Positions 44,653-57,200 of a DNA stretch of 64,000 bases are shown in pieces. Within the stretch, counting starts at the first letter, position 1. Each line of letters opens with the position of its first letter. Below the pieces are notes generated by a model. It was not told the origin of the DNA and did no database searches. It saw only the letters and a list, made by a program, of their open reading frames with translations. Source of the stretch: Acanthococcus lagerstroemiae (lineage: Eukaryota > Arthropoda > Insecta > Hemiptera > Eriococcidae); the NCBI GenBank assembly GCA_031841125.1, contig CM063107.1, positions 48,683,497 through 48,747,496 on the forward strand, written 5' to 3'. The position numbers and the translations under genes are program-made.

Positions 44653-46196
44653 TGTGAAACCTCCAAATAGCGATTACCGTCGATGTAGAATAGAAAATGT
44701 GGGTTCGTTATTGGAGGTGTTTGCTAAAATACCCCCTCCCCCCTCCTTAACCTAATGAAAAAATGAAAAATTTGTTTTTAGGTTTTTACCGTTTAGCAAC
44801 AGAATTCATAAACATTTTCTATCAATAATTACCTTAGGGTGGCCGTTATTTTGAAACACCGGAATTTCCACCGATCATTCCTAAATCTGTTTCTAAGAAA
44901 TTGAAAAAGAAATTCTGGAACATTTCAGCTTTACCGGATGAAGGAAACAAGTGTTTCCCCTTTTCCTCCTATGAGGAGGTATATTTAGTTTCAACATTTT
45001 CAACCGAAACAAATTTTTCTTTGCTTTAAATTGTGTGAAAAATTTGTTCTCATACTTCAGTATTCTGTGTGATGCTGAAATACTCGTACAATCGTTGGCT
45101 TTGCAGTCTAGATCAGTAACCCTGAGAAAGTGGCTGCAAAGGGGAAGAGGAAGAGTGAAAATGAAATTCGGAGATTGAAGTTGATTTGTGGATTTCTGAA
45201 GTTGATGAATTTGAGGGAAGTTTTAACTACGAGCCATTGAAACGTCACAAAGAAGGTTATAAGAACAAAATTGGTTAATTTTTGAGATGACACCCCGTTT
45301 TTAGATTTTTCGTACATTCAATTCCGAGAGGAATCTTCAATTCTGTCATCAGGTGTCACTGAAAAGGGGTCAAATTGAATCAATTGATTTTCGAGGAGGA
45401 ATTCTATTTTCTATTCAAAAACCTCAAGAAAACTGAATCTAATTTTGGTTTTGACCCATTCTGGTTCCATCAGATGAGTCAGATCCTGTAACCACTCTCT
45501 AAATAAAGTACAGTGACATTGGAAAATGTAGTATCATCTCGAAGAAATTGACGATATTCAATGCCATCCTCCTTCGGTGGCACTCTGGAAGATTAGACAT
45601 GAATATTATCTTCGAAATCAAATTTCGTAACCTTGAAGACCTATAAAAGAACCCCAGTTTCGAATTCGCCCTTCTTCCTCTTTTGGAGCCACTCCTAAGG
45701 CTTCGAACTATTAAATACTTGATCAGGATCCCGTAGCCTGTTGAAATCCGTGGAAATAAAATTTCAACACCGTCTTTTTTTTTCTGTTAAAAATGTCAAA
45801 AATTGATGTATTCTTCCACAAGAAAAGAAGACGGCGGGTAGCACGTGTTTCTACTCTCCGATAGAGCTGAACATTTTGAAAATTTGCACGATTTGTTTTG
45901 TATTTTATTGAAATAGATAGAGGGGGAGGAGGGATTCTTAGACAATATCCCACCTGGAGACCAAGGATAACTAAGAGCTACCCTAATTTATTGTGAAAAA
46001 TGAACTGAAGAACAGTTGAGCGTTCATGAATAAAAATATGATATCATGTCCGAAAATCGAGTCTGATTGTTGGCTGTTTGCTATTGGAGGATTAATTATT
46101 TACATTTTTTTACGATATTCTGTCCTTACCGCAAATTGTGGTACCAAAATAAGCGCTCCCAATCAAAGATATTCGTTAATGGAGGTTTTACTTTAC
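44653..46196. mobile_element. Candidate pogo/Tigger-like element remnant
   Basis: Left end CTGTGAAACCTCCAAATAGC and right end, reversed, TTGTAAAGTAAAACCTCCAT are similar inverted ends with the xAACCTCCAxTAxCGA pattern common in pogo/Tigger elements. About 1.5 kb with no intact transposase. Confidence 0.4.
45502..45507 (+). terminator. First canonical AATAAA after the stop codon
   Basis: AATAAA 1.5 kb downstream of the TAA at 43985. It lies inside a candidate pogo-like element, so it may not be the gene's own signal. A second AATAAA is at 46029-46034. Confidence 0.25.
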
Positions 46197-47212
46197 AATC
46201 TGTAACCCGTGTACATAAAATGTAAACTCGAAATTTAGGTTACCAATTAATTATTTGTTGTGATATATATAATATTTTTGTACTCGTGTATTTTGTACCG
46301 GTAACGTTAAATTAATCGCCATTCCTATTTATAGTTTTTCGGAAAAGACTAATCTTTCTCGTGACTGTACGTGTTGTCGCTGAGACGTATACATGATGTC
46401 TCAGATCAGTTAGGAGGCGGGGGAAGCAGAAGCAGGTTATAGTACCAATTGAGGGTAACAAAATCTTCGTGTACTTATCTGGCCTAATCTCAAAACCAAT
46501 GTGGTTACCAATCTCAAAGTTTAAAAAAAAACAAAAAAACTTCATAGTGAATTTGATAGTAAGTTTCAATTCGGTTGTTTTTCCAATGGTAGGCAACTTT
46601 AAACCGGTGGTAGATTCAGGAAGCAATCCTGGGAGAAGCAGGTTAATGTGTCAGAAGTAATTAATGTCTCCACCCCCCCTGAAGTGTTTGGATCATTTTT
46701 CTCCTCACGATGGTAATTGAGGAATAGAGAGAGCAATACTAAAAGTTAGGAACGATTTGTACTCGGCTGATTGTTCTCTTATCAACGTTGAAAATGAAAA
46801 TGTGTAGGTTCCCTAGTGTACTGCCGAATTTCTTAACCCTCTAGGTTACAATTTTGGAGACTTTCTGAGACGTGTCAACCTTCAGTGCTTGTGTACAAAT
46901 TTTTTCCCTGATTTGTTAAAGATTTCTAAGACTTTTTAAGACGCGTCAACCTTCAGTGCCTCTGTCAGAATATTTTTACGCCTTCCCAGATTTGTTAAAG
47001 ACTTCCTAAGACTTGTTTATGGCTCTTTGAGACTTTATTGTAGCCCTTCGAGACATGATGAACAATTTTTGGAACTTAAAAAGCTTTTTACAGCTCGTAT
47101 AAGACACTTAAGTCGCTTTAAAACTACTTAAAATCTTCAATGCTTATTTAAATCTCCCAGGCTTGAAAGACTCTTTAAGATTCTTGTTAAAGGGTCATCG
47201 TTTGTTCATAAC
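46197..47212. other. Intergenic, mostly unremarkable
   Basis: No gene seen. 46850-47160 is a degenerate field of TAAGACTTxTTxAGAC words resembling 2900-3640. Confidence 0.5.
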
Positions 47213-47885
47213 TAGGGACAGGAATTTTCGCCATACATGGTGTGGTGGGACATATGGCGATGCACGCATGCCAAAGTGGCCCCTATGACACCGCACCCCC
47301 GGCCACAGGAACTATCCTTTCGAGTATCGCGTCAGTGACCGAAGGGACGCCTTGAGGCCGGGCCCGGGGGACAGGAATTTTATGCATTAGCGTATTTTTT
47401 ATAGCTGAGCAGTTGCGGCATTTTGAAGATTTCTCGGCGAATTACAGAATTCTAAGTGAAATGACACCTATTTGTTAGGGCATTTTTTGGCATATTTTGG
47501 GGTGAAAAGCATAATTTCCCATATTTTAGGCTTTTTAGAGTATAATAATTACGGAATATTTTATGACTTTTCCTATTTTGAGAGTTTTGACTATTCCACC
47601 CCCCCCCCCCTCTTTCAGCTAGATTAACTTGGTCAACAGAAGCGCCCTCTCTCGCTTACAAAATGACGCAAAATTAGGGTACTATAGTTACATACAGGTA
47701 TACGGACCGCCATTTCGATTCTGTTGTTTGCGTGAAGTTTTCATTAAATTGGATACTATATCGTTGTAGAATATCTTGGCATATTCGGCCTTTTTAGAGC
47801 ATTTTTTCGGCATATTTTGGGAGAATAAGAGCATATTTTAAGCGCATCTTTGATCTGTTTTTAGAGCATAAAATTTCTGTCCCTA
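47213..47885. mobile_element. hAT-like non-autonomous element with 8-bp target duplication
   Basis: Flanked by TTCATAAC at 47205-47212 and 47886-47893. The left end TAGGGACAGGAATTTT and the reversed right end TAGGGACAGAAATTTTATGC match. A GC-rich 153-bp insertion separates the first 16 bp from the body. No transposase. Confidence 0.88.
47229..47381. mobile_element. GC-rich 153-bp insertion with 14-bp direct repeat
   Basis: Bounded by GGGACAGGAATTTT at 47215-47228 and 47368-47381, one copy belonging to the host element end. The inserted part is much more GC-rich than its surroundings (CGCACCCCCGGCC, GGCCGGGCCCGGGG). Target-duplication length fits a retroposed RNA; I could not identify the RNA. 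Confidence 0.65.
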
Positions 47886-49029
47886 TTCATAACTCATTAA
47901 AGTCTTTTTACGATTCTTCCAAGCTGCATTAGAACTCGTCACACCATCCGGTATTGCCTTGCAGCATCTCTTCTGCTTGGACGGTAGGGGAATGGACTCC
48001 TCCCCTACTCGCCCTTAAAAGAATTTAGGAATTAAAATTTGCTACCTAATTCACTATTTTCGAACTAGGGGGCAAGTAGCCTCTTCAATTTGGAATAGAA
48101 ACCATATTTGTAGATGACCTGTTTCATCCAAAACTGTAACCAGTTTTTCCTCGCCTAAGCTGGGACATCCTGTATCTATATAGTTGGGCCCACAAAAATT
48201 GTGCGATTCGGAAACGCCGATCGAAATTTGCATTAGGTTGAACTATTGCATTTTTAATAATAATTTTGTGAAATATTCGACAATATCGATGGCGGATTTC
48301 GGCATCGCACGTGTGGGCTGGTAACATTCGAGGACCCAGGGTACAATTTTATGTTTAAGAAGTAGGCTAGTATTTCCCATGTAAATTAGAAATTAAAGCA
48401 AACGTGAATATCCGGAGCTCTGGTACGGAGTCGTTGCCATTTTATCTGCCCATTCGTGTTTGATTTTTTTTTTCGTGAATTTTTTTATGTCTCTTGTAAC
48501 AGTGTTGTGTCAGATTTTGTTTCTACTTACTAGATGGGTAATCTTTTTCCCCGCGGATGATTGCTGCTGATTGACCGAGGGCTTTAGATGACTTTTTCCT
48601 TCGATCAAATATTCGTTCATTGTTGAGTCATTATTATTTTTCTTTTCAGGGAATTGAAGAAAATTAGTCGAATTACGCGTCCACAAAATGCGAATCCTGT
48701 TCAATGCCGTCATTTCTCGAAGTTAGATACTTTTTTTAATAAATTTATTTCCGTTAGGTACCATTTATTGGGTTTCCCAAATCATGTACATTTTACCTCT
48801 TTCAAGCCTGAAATTTTGATTTTGATACCCGGATTTGGGCTCGAAACGAACCAGATTTATGTTTGAGGTAAGTATAGTAATTCCAAAACGCCTAGTTTTG
48901 CCTTTCGTGAGACTTTCCAAGTCGAGTTTATTTTGTTCCTTTCCGTGTGAAATTTTGTTGAGAATAGACTGAAATGGAAGCCCAATCAATAACGTAATCC
49001 AGTATTAAAAATCAACTACTTGTTAAACT
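47886..49029. other. Intergenic, nothing recognised
   Basis: No repeat pair or coding signal. This is the single-copy spacer (from about 48400) between the good and the noisy copies of the 3' flank. Confidence 0.5.
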
Positions 49030-52000
49030 CGTAGAACATTTTTTTCTATTGTAACTTTAATGACTCATCTGCCTTACACTATATTGTATATTTATTTTTT
49101 TTTTCTCTCTTTTTTTCTGTTCTATATTTTCTTTGTACCAGTGTATGTGTTACGATGATTCGAGTAGATTTCGTTGTTCAATTCAGTAACACAAATCGTA
49201 TCTATGATACTAAGTTGAATTAGTGACTTCTTTTCTCCGTTTTTCTTTGGTTTTCAATTCCCGAATGAAATTATTTATCAAACCCGTCATTTCACTTAAC
49301 AAATTTAATTCTTGTAATCCAACAACGGCGCTATTCTCGTTAAAATAAGCAATACGGACTGATCGTTCGCTTGCTCCGGCAGCTATCTCATCCTTCGAAG
49401 ATTTCGATATGTTTCATCGAACCTTTTAATTTAAATGACTACACTTGACGCCTCCAAAAATAGCGATTACCGTCGATAAAAATTCGTTTTGGGGTGTTGC
49501 TAAAATTACCGCCTGCCCCTCTCCTTAAACCAATGAAAAAATGAAAATTTTTTAGTTTTTAACTGTCATTCGCCCAAGATTCAAACCATTTTCTCAATCT
49601 ACCTAGGGTTCCGATTTTTGAAACCCGATTTCCACGAATCATTTCAAACTGATTTCTAAAAATTGTAACAAAATTCGGACATTCAGCTTTCCGGATGAAG
49701 GAAACAAGTAATCCCTCCTCAATATGCGAGTTTTTGTTCACATTTCAACCCAATTTTTTTCGTTAATTCGCAACTTCATTCTGGGGCTGAAATATCGAAA
49801 AATCTTTGGGGGCCCAGCTAACAGTAACACACTGAAAGGGCTGCTCGAATTAAGTTGATTTTAGTTCTGAAGTTGATGAATTTGAGGGAAGTTTTAACTA
49901 CGACCATTGAAAGCACAAAGAGGTATACGAACAAAATTGGTTAAATTTTGATTTAAAACCCCGTTTTTTTAATTTTTCGGACAATCAATTCCAAGAATCT
50001 TCAATTCGCCAGGTGTCACGAAAAGGGTAATGACAATTTCGAGGGGAATTCTTTCTTCAAACTCAAAAAACAATCATTTGGTTTGCATTCTGTTCCCCCC
50101 AGAAACACTCTAATAGCGGATTGGAAAAATGTAGTTCTCGAAGTTGCATATTCTGCCATCCTCCTGCACCAAGATTCCATGATATTCAAATTCGAAATAT
50201 CAAACGCCTTGAAGAGCTATAAACGAACCCCAGTTTTCGAATTCGCCTTCTTCTCTTTGGGCCATCCTAAGTTTCAACAAACTTTGGATTCCGTACCTTG
50301 AATCCGCGAAATTAACTTTCAACACGCGTCTTTCTTCGTTAAAATTCAAAATTATTATTCTCCCACCAGAAAAAAAGAGGGCGGGTAGCCGTGTTTTCAC
50401 CTCGAAGCAGCCATTTGAAAATTCGCACATTTTTGTATATGCGAAGACTAAAGTGACGAGGATGCTACAATACCCACTTGAGGTCTTTACGAAGACTATT
50501 CTCATGCCGAAAATGAATCGAATCTTTGGATTGGAGGTTTTTACATAAACGGTCCTTACGGCACATTTGTCCAAAATTTCAAAGTTTTCTTAGGATAAAT
50601 CACCCGTCAGCCGAGATTTAGTTCCATTTATTTGTTGCAAAAAATTTTTGACCTCGTGTATTTTGCTATTCGCATTCTAAGGATTTTTTCGAAAATGAAT
50701 CTATCTCGTACGCTTCAGTATTTCAATATGCATTTAATACCAATTGAGTTTTAAACCTAATCTGGGGCACTAATAATCAAAACTTGATTGCCGTACAACA
50801 ATAAACGTTGATCCTTTTAAACGGCAGATCTATTTGTCTCAAATAAAACACAGTTTGCGATTATTTTCCCCCAGTAGAAATTAGGACGATAATTCCCGTT
50901 GAAATGGTGAGGTTTGGTATGCATTTCTAACATGTTACATTTAGGAACTTTCGAATTAACCCGTGCTGTACAAATTTTCGAGTAAATGCTTTTAAACGCG
51001 TCGTGTTCTTCGAATTTTTTAGCCTCCAGGTTAGCAGACTTAATAGTTAAAGAATGTTGTAGATTGGCCTGAGGAAAATTTGGGAACTTAAAGCTGTTTA
51101 CGCTCTATAAAACTTAAGTTTTTTTGCTATTTAAATCTCCCAGTGAAAGATTTAAGTTCTTGTTAGGTCCGTTTGTATAACAGGAAGGAATTTCCATACA
51201 TGTTAATATGGCGCCAATTCCTATGAAGCTATTTCCGCCAAGAACTACCTTTTCGATATCTCGTACGGACTTGGGCGGCCGTAGAAGCAGAATTTATGCT
51301 CAGCGATTTTTAAGCTGAAGCAGTTTGCGTTCATTTTAACCATTTCTCAGGAATACACATCTCAGTGTAATATCACCCTAATTTGAACATTTGTTTGACA
51401 TATTCATGGGTGAAAAGCATAATTTCAAATAATTAAATTAAAGTCATTTTTAGGATAGCAATTACGAATTTTTAGATTCCTATTTTCGGAGAGTTTAATA
51501 ACATTCAAACCCCAATCCTGGCCGCTACAGCAGTTAACTGGTCGAAGAAGCGCACTCTTCGCTTACAAAATTTCAACCCAAGGAATTAGAGGATATAGTA
51601 GTACAATACAGGTTGAACGGAACGCCATTTCGATTAGTTGTTTGCGTAATTTTCATTAAATTGATACAATGTTTGAATATGGCATATTCCCATGTTATGA
51701 CGATTTTTTCGCAACCTTTAGAATAAATATTTTAATGCCACTTTGACGTTTTAGATGCATAAATTTTCTGGCTATTCATAATCTATTAAAGCATTCTAAG
51801 AACTTCTTCAAGCGCGTAGAAACTCGTCACATCTCGATATTGCCTTGCAGATCTTTCTGCTTCTAAGACGTTATGGCTCTGATGGACCCGTCCCGTTCGC
51901 ATTAATAAGAATTTAGGAATTAAAACTTTTGCTCTAAGTTAGTCTATATTGAACTAGGCTAAGTAGCCCTTCATGGATATAAAAACCATTATGATTGTAA

Positions 52001-52270
52001 TGACCTGTTTCAATAAAACTGTAACCCAGATTTTCTCTCATGCCTCTGGGGACATCTATATGCAAATGGATTGGGCCCACAGGAAATACCTTTCGAGCGA
52101 TCGATCACGCCGTCGAAATTTTCATTAGCGTTAGTACCATTGCCATTTTGATATATTCTCGGAAATTAATTCGAAAATCGATGCGGTATTGTGGCATTCG
52201 CACTGGGCGTTAAACATTCGAGAACAGGGAGTACAATAATTTATGTTTTAAACTATTCCAATTAAAATAG
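49030..52270 (+). repeat. Deletion-rich second copy of 44155-48400
   Basis: Runs collinear with 44155-48400 in the same orientation, e.g. GAAGTTGATGAATTTGAGGG at 49872 and 45198, and the GC-rich insert at 51200 against 47230. It is about 1 kb shorter because of hundreds of small deletions, with few clean substitutions in the best-matching parts. All nested elements are copied too. Looks like low-quality consensus, see findings. Confidence 0.85.
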
Positions 52271-52299
52271 AAACTTATTGTCCCTTACATAGAAACTTG

Positions 52300-52430
52300 A
52301 ACCGAAAGCGCTCTTCGCTTAAAAATGGCAATCTGGTTTTATAGTTCTCCAGGATTTTAATTCGAACTCGATGGTTTAGTTTGTTTTTGACGTGAAGTTT
52401 TAGATTTAAATTGTTAATGTACGGTTAAAA
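52300..52430 (+). repeat. Third, partial noisy copy of 47635-47770
   Basis: AGCGCTCTTCGCTTA, TATAGTT and TTTTTGACGTGAAGTTTT follow the order of the segment at 47640 and its copy at 51548. Only about 130 bp. Confidence 0.55.
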
Positions 52431-52439
52431 AGAATTTTG

Positions 52440-53837
52440 TTAAAACTAAGAAAAATTTTTTTTTCCCTTTTTTTTGGGGGGAAAAAAAAAATCCAAAATC
52501 TTTGGTTTGGGGGCCCTAAAAATTTTGCACTTTTCGAAAGGGCCGTTTTTCGCTCTCAAAATTTTTTAAAACCCCCGGGGTTGGGAAAAATTTAATTAGC
52601 CCCCCAAAAATTTTGCGTTTAAAAACCGTCTTTGGGTTTGGGTTTGGGGTTCTTTTTGGCTTTTGAAAAAATTTCCCAATTTCGAAATTCCATTTAATAT
52701 GCATTCCCAAAGTACAATATTTTTCCTCGCCAATTGACTTTTAAACCCTAATTTTTGGGGGCGAAAAAAAAAAAATTTTTGGGTTTGGGGGGAAAGCAAA
52801 AAGGGGTTAATTTTAAAAAACGCATTTTTTGCCTTTTAAATTTTTCCCAAAGCCCCAAATTTTTTTTAAATTTTTCCCCCCAAGAAATTCGATTCAAAAA
52901 ATTTTGGGTTAGGGGGTTCCATATTAAAATTGTAAAGGGAAATTTCCCCGGGATTTCAAAATTGACTTTTAACTGCACCCTTAAAAGTATCAAATTTATT
53001 TACTTTTTCCCAAATTTTAAACCGTTTTCGAATTCGCTATTTTTTGGGGAAATAAAAAAATCAAAATTTGGGTTTGGGGCCCGCAAACCGAAAGGGGCCT
53101 TTAAAGGGGGATCATTTCGTTTCTCAAAATTTAACCCGTTCGATTTATTATTTCCCCCCTTGGGAAAATTTCGAAAAATGTTGGTTAGGGGGTTCATTTT
53201 TTGGGAATGTTAAAGGTTTCCGTTTTCGTTCAAATTAAGGAATTAAAGTTTTGTTTTAATACCCAATTTCTTTTTTCCGTTGCATTTTTGGGGTTAAAAA
53301 TCCAAAAATTTTACCCTACGGAAAACTTGACACTTTCAAAACCGATTTTCGCTTCAAAATTTAAAACCTTTGCTTTTAAATTAAATTTCCCCCGAGAAAT
53401 TGGGATTTAAAACGCTTTTTTTGGGGGTTTTGGGGTTGTTTTTTCCCGAAATTGAATTTTTTTCCGGGGTTTTTTTGAAAATTTCGAAAAAATACGGGAA
53501 CCCTTTAAAATATATTATGCAAATTTAATCCCCAATATTTTAAAAAATTCGCAAATTTTGGGGGCAATTTTTTTAAAAATAAAAATTTGGAAAAAAAAGG
53601 GGGCCTTTCAAGCGGCATATTTGTTCAAAGTTTCAAAAACCGTTTGGATTTTTTAAAGTTAAGAAATTGCTTTTAAAAACGTCAAATTTGTATTTGGTTG
53701 ATTTCCCCTTCTAAAGGTTTCCAATTTGAAAATTTTAAAAATTTAAAATTACGGGGACCCCTTTTCAAAGTATCGATATCTTTTTCCCAATTCCCTTATT
53801 TTTTCGAATTCGCAATTTTTTCCGGGGGAACTAATAA
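52440..53837 (+). repeat. Homopolymer-smeared tandem block
   Basis: Nearly every run is stretched (AAAA, TTTT, GGGG, CCCC). Fragments such as TTTGGxTTGGGGGCC, GATCATTTCG and CTCAAAATTT show at least four garbled copies of the 303-bp unit that follows. Open frames here are composition artefacts. Confidence 0.8.
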
Positions 53838-54536
53838 ATGCAAAAATCTTTGGATTGGGGGCCGCTACAGCGAAACGGGTTGACACTTTCGAAAGCGGCG
53901 ATCATTTCGCTCTCAAAATTTCAAACCGTTGCGATTTATTAGTTCCCCCCAGAGAAATTAGCGATTTCGAAAACGTCGATTGGTGTAGGTTGGGTTGCAT
54001 ATTCGACATGCTGAAGGCATTTCCAGGATATTCGAAAATTCGAATTAATCCTGGACGCCTTCAAAGTATCGAATATGCTATTTCACATACGCCAATTGAT
54101 GTTTTCGAATTCGCTAATTTCTCTGGGGCGAACTAATAAAATGCAAAAATCTTTGGATTGGGGGCCGCTACAGCGAAACGGGTTGACACTTTCGAAAGCG
54201 GCGATCATTTCGCTCTCAAAATTTCAAACCGTTGCGATTTATTAGTTCCCCCCAGAGAAATTAGCGATTTCGAAAACGCCGATTCGTGTAGGTTGGGTTG
54301 CATATTCGACATGCTGAAGGCATTTCCAGGATATTCGAAAATTCGAATTAATACTGCGACGCCTTCAAAGTATCGAATATGCTATTTCACATACGCCAAT
54401 TGACGTTTTCGAATTCGCTAATTTCTCTGGGGCGAACTAATAAAATGCAAAAATCTTTGGATTGGGGGCCGCTACAGCGAAACAGGTTGACACTTTCAAA
54501 AGTGGAGATCATTTCGCTCTCAAAATTTCAAACTGT
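53838..54536 (+). repeat. 303-bp tandem satellite
   Basis: Units start ATGCAAAAATCTTTGGATTG at 53838, 54141 and 54445, giving periods of 303 and 304 bp. The first two are almost identical; the third breaks off after about 90 bp. Each carries CGAAAACGxCGATT and GAATTCGCTAATTTCTCTGG. The reading frame starting MGAATAKRV is not a gene. Confidence 0.9.
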
Positions 54537-56330
54537 TTTTCTCTAGCTATCCCCAGTCCGGCATATTTTTGCGAATTGTATTTGTTTTTTGAGACGAATT
54601 CGAATCCGTTTTCAAAATTAAGCTAGAGTCATTTTATGACCCTTTTGACCACATCTTGGCAATTTTGCTAATATTTGGAAAATATGGAACGCCTTAAATT
54701 GGTTGGATCTGCAATACAATTCGCACCAGTATGCATTTTCGAGATTACGAATTTCCTGGGGCGAACTGGTAAAAGGCGTAAAACTCTTCACTGGAGACTG
54801 CTGGAGGAAAATTGAAAAACACGTTTTATTCGGAATTTTCTCCGCTATCCAGAACTTAATACCGCACTGCTCTAACTGTCTCCATTCCAGAATTATTCGA
54901 ATTGTCGGTTCACCCCAGGAAAATGGAGATTTCGAAAACTTCAATTTGTGCACGATGTGTAGCATATTCAACGCACCAATGGCGCTAACACAAAAATGTT
55001 TTTAAATTCCTGTTTCTCCGCAACGAAGCGTCGCCGCCAAATTTGAACACCGAATTCGAACTCGGCCTGAAAAATTGAGTGGGATGCAGTCTTTAATTTA
55101 AAAGTTTTGATTTTTGAAAATTTGAAAATTTCTCCATACTATACATCATGTTTTTTTTTTTGGGCGAAAAACTTTTTGGAGAGCTTCAGCGTTGGCGCTG
55201 ATTACTCAACTTTTCGAGATAAATTCGAATCCGTTGTCAAAACTGTGCTGGAGTCATTTGTTGACCCTTTTTGACCACATCTCGGCAATTTCGCTGATTT
55301 TTGAAAAATTTAAGAACGCCTTAAATTTGATGGATCTGCAATGCAATTCGCACCAATGTGCAACATCAATGACTTCAATTTTTGCGTGATGTGTGGCATA
55401 TTCAACGCGTCAAAGGCGCTGACACAAAAATATTTTGACCACATTTTCGAGTGTATCACGGTAACGGAGCGTCGCCGCCAAATTTGAACACCAAATTCGA
55501 ACTCAGCGTGAAGAACTGAGTAAAAAACCATCTACAAATCAAAATTTTTTTTTTGAAAATTTTGAAAATTTCTCCATACTAGCGCCGCCGCCTAATTTGA
55601 ACACTGAATTCGAACTTAGCGTGAAAAACTGAGTAATGAACAGTCTTCAAATCAAAATTATTGTTTTTTGAAAATTTTGAAAATTTCTCCATACTATATA
55701 CATCATGTCTTTTTTTGAGCGAAAAAATTTTTGGAGAGCTTTGGCGTCGGCGCACACTAGGCGAAATGCTGGTTTTAGACGGCCAAAACTCCAAAAAATG
55801 AAGCGAGCCAAATTTACATAAATTGTGGAAATTCTTCTTCTTCAATATCAGATGACCTAAAAACAGCCCAACTTATCTCCCCAAAAATATTATTAGAATG
55901 CAGAGCTGGATATCAATTTGAACATTTTAAAATTTAAGTAGACTGTTTTAAAACATGATGCAATGGAGGGTAGTTTTAAATGACGATACCAAAGCCAGAC
56001 CTTGACATAGAATCTTTTTATATTTTTATTCCTTGATAAATACAGTTCAATTTGAATGAGTTCTTTGTAAAAGAAACTTCACGTATCTAACCTCAAAATA
56101 AATATTAAAGTTCAACATTACTGTCCATTTCGCTCTATCAAATACCTTCACTTCATGGACTGGGAAAACCTTGATCCAACACGATCCGAAAATATATTGA
56201 ATGAGTTTTATTCTTTGAACATCCATCTAACTATCCTGACATCATTCAGCTGCGACCGTTTGCGACATTCAGAGAAAAAGAGGAAATAATGACAAACGAT
56301 TTGCAGTGTTAGGACAAAAATAGGCTCAAC

Positions 56331-57200
56331 AACGAATTCAGTGCGTTAAAAAATTTATATTCAGACACCTAACTCGATTTTGTCGGAAATTTTGAATTTT
56401 AACCCCCCCCCCCCATATAGGGAGGTTTATGTTATCAGATGGGGTACGTGCATATAAGCTCAAAAATGAATTCAGCGTGTCGAAAAACATACATCCAGAC
56501 ACCCAACTCGATCTTCTCCAAAAATTTTGTATTTTCATCCTTTTTAAAGGGAGTAGGTTACCACATGGGGTAAAAATAGGGCCGAAAACGAATTCAGCGT
56601 CTCAAAGAACAAAAATATTTAGACATTCACTTCGATTATTTCAAAAATTCTGAATATTCTTCTCCCAATACAGGGGTAGGTTACCGGATGGGCTAATACA
56701 ACCTCAAAAACGAATTCAGCGTCTCAAAAAACATACATTTAGATATCCTATTCGATTTCTTCAAACATTTTGAATCTTTAACCCCCAATAACGGGGTAGG
56801 TATCAAGTGAGGTAAAAATGAGCTCACAAACGAATTCAGCGTCTCAAAAAACAAAAATATTCGGACACACACTTTGATTCTTTCAAAAATTTTGAGTATT
56901 CTTCCCCCAATACAGGGGTAGGTTACCGGATGGGCTAATACAACCTCAAAAACGAATTCAGCGTCTAAAAAAACGTACATTTAAATATCCAATTCGATTT
57001 CTTGAAACATTTTGAATTTTCAGCTCCCCTAAAAGGGGGTAGGTTACCAGATGGGGTGAATATAAGCTCAAAAACGAATTCAACGCCTCAAAAAAACATA
57101 TTTGGACACCTAACTCGATTTTTTCGAAAATTCTGGATTTTTATTCCCCAATAAAAGGGGTAGGTTACAATATGGAGTAAAAATAAGCTCAAAAATGAAC
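56331..57200. repeat. 121-bp minisatellite, seven units
   Basis: AACGAATTCAGCGTCTCAAA-type starts at 56331, 56465, 56587, 56709, 56829, 56951, 57073 and 57194 (spacing 134, then 120-122). Each unit also has GGGGTAGGTTACC and ATGGGGTAA. It interrupts the composite satellite. Confidence 0.9.

Noticed and set aside
49030..52270. Genuine tandem gene duplication
   Set aside because: The copied block begins after the stop codon, contains no coding exon, and shows sequencing-error-like deletions.
52516..53883. Several Lys/Phe/Gly-rich open frames
   Set aside because: Product of the stretched homopolymers; no codon structure.
53855..54403. Repeated open frame starting MGAATAKRV
   Set aside because: It recurs because the 303-bp satellite recurs; no family similarity and the frame is cut at unit ends.
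56331..57200. Possible CRISPR-like array
   Set aside because: Units of 121 bp diverge throughout, with no conserved-repeat/unique-spacer split, and this is a eukaryotic genome.
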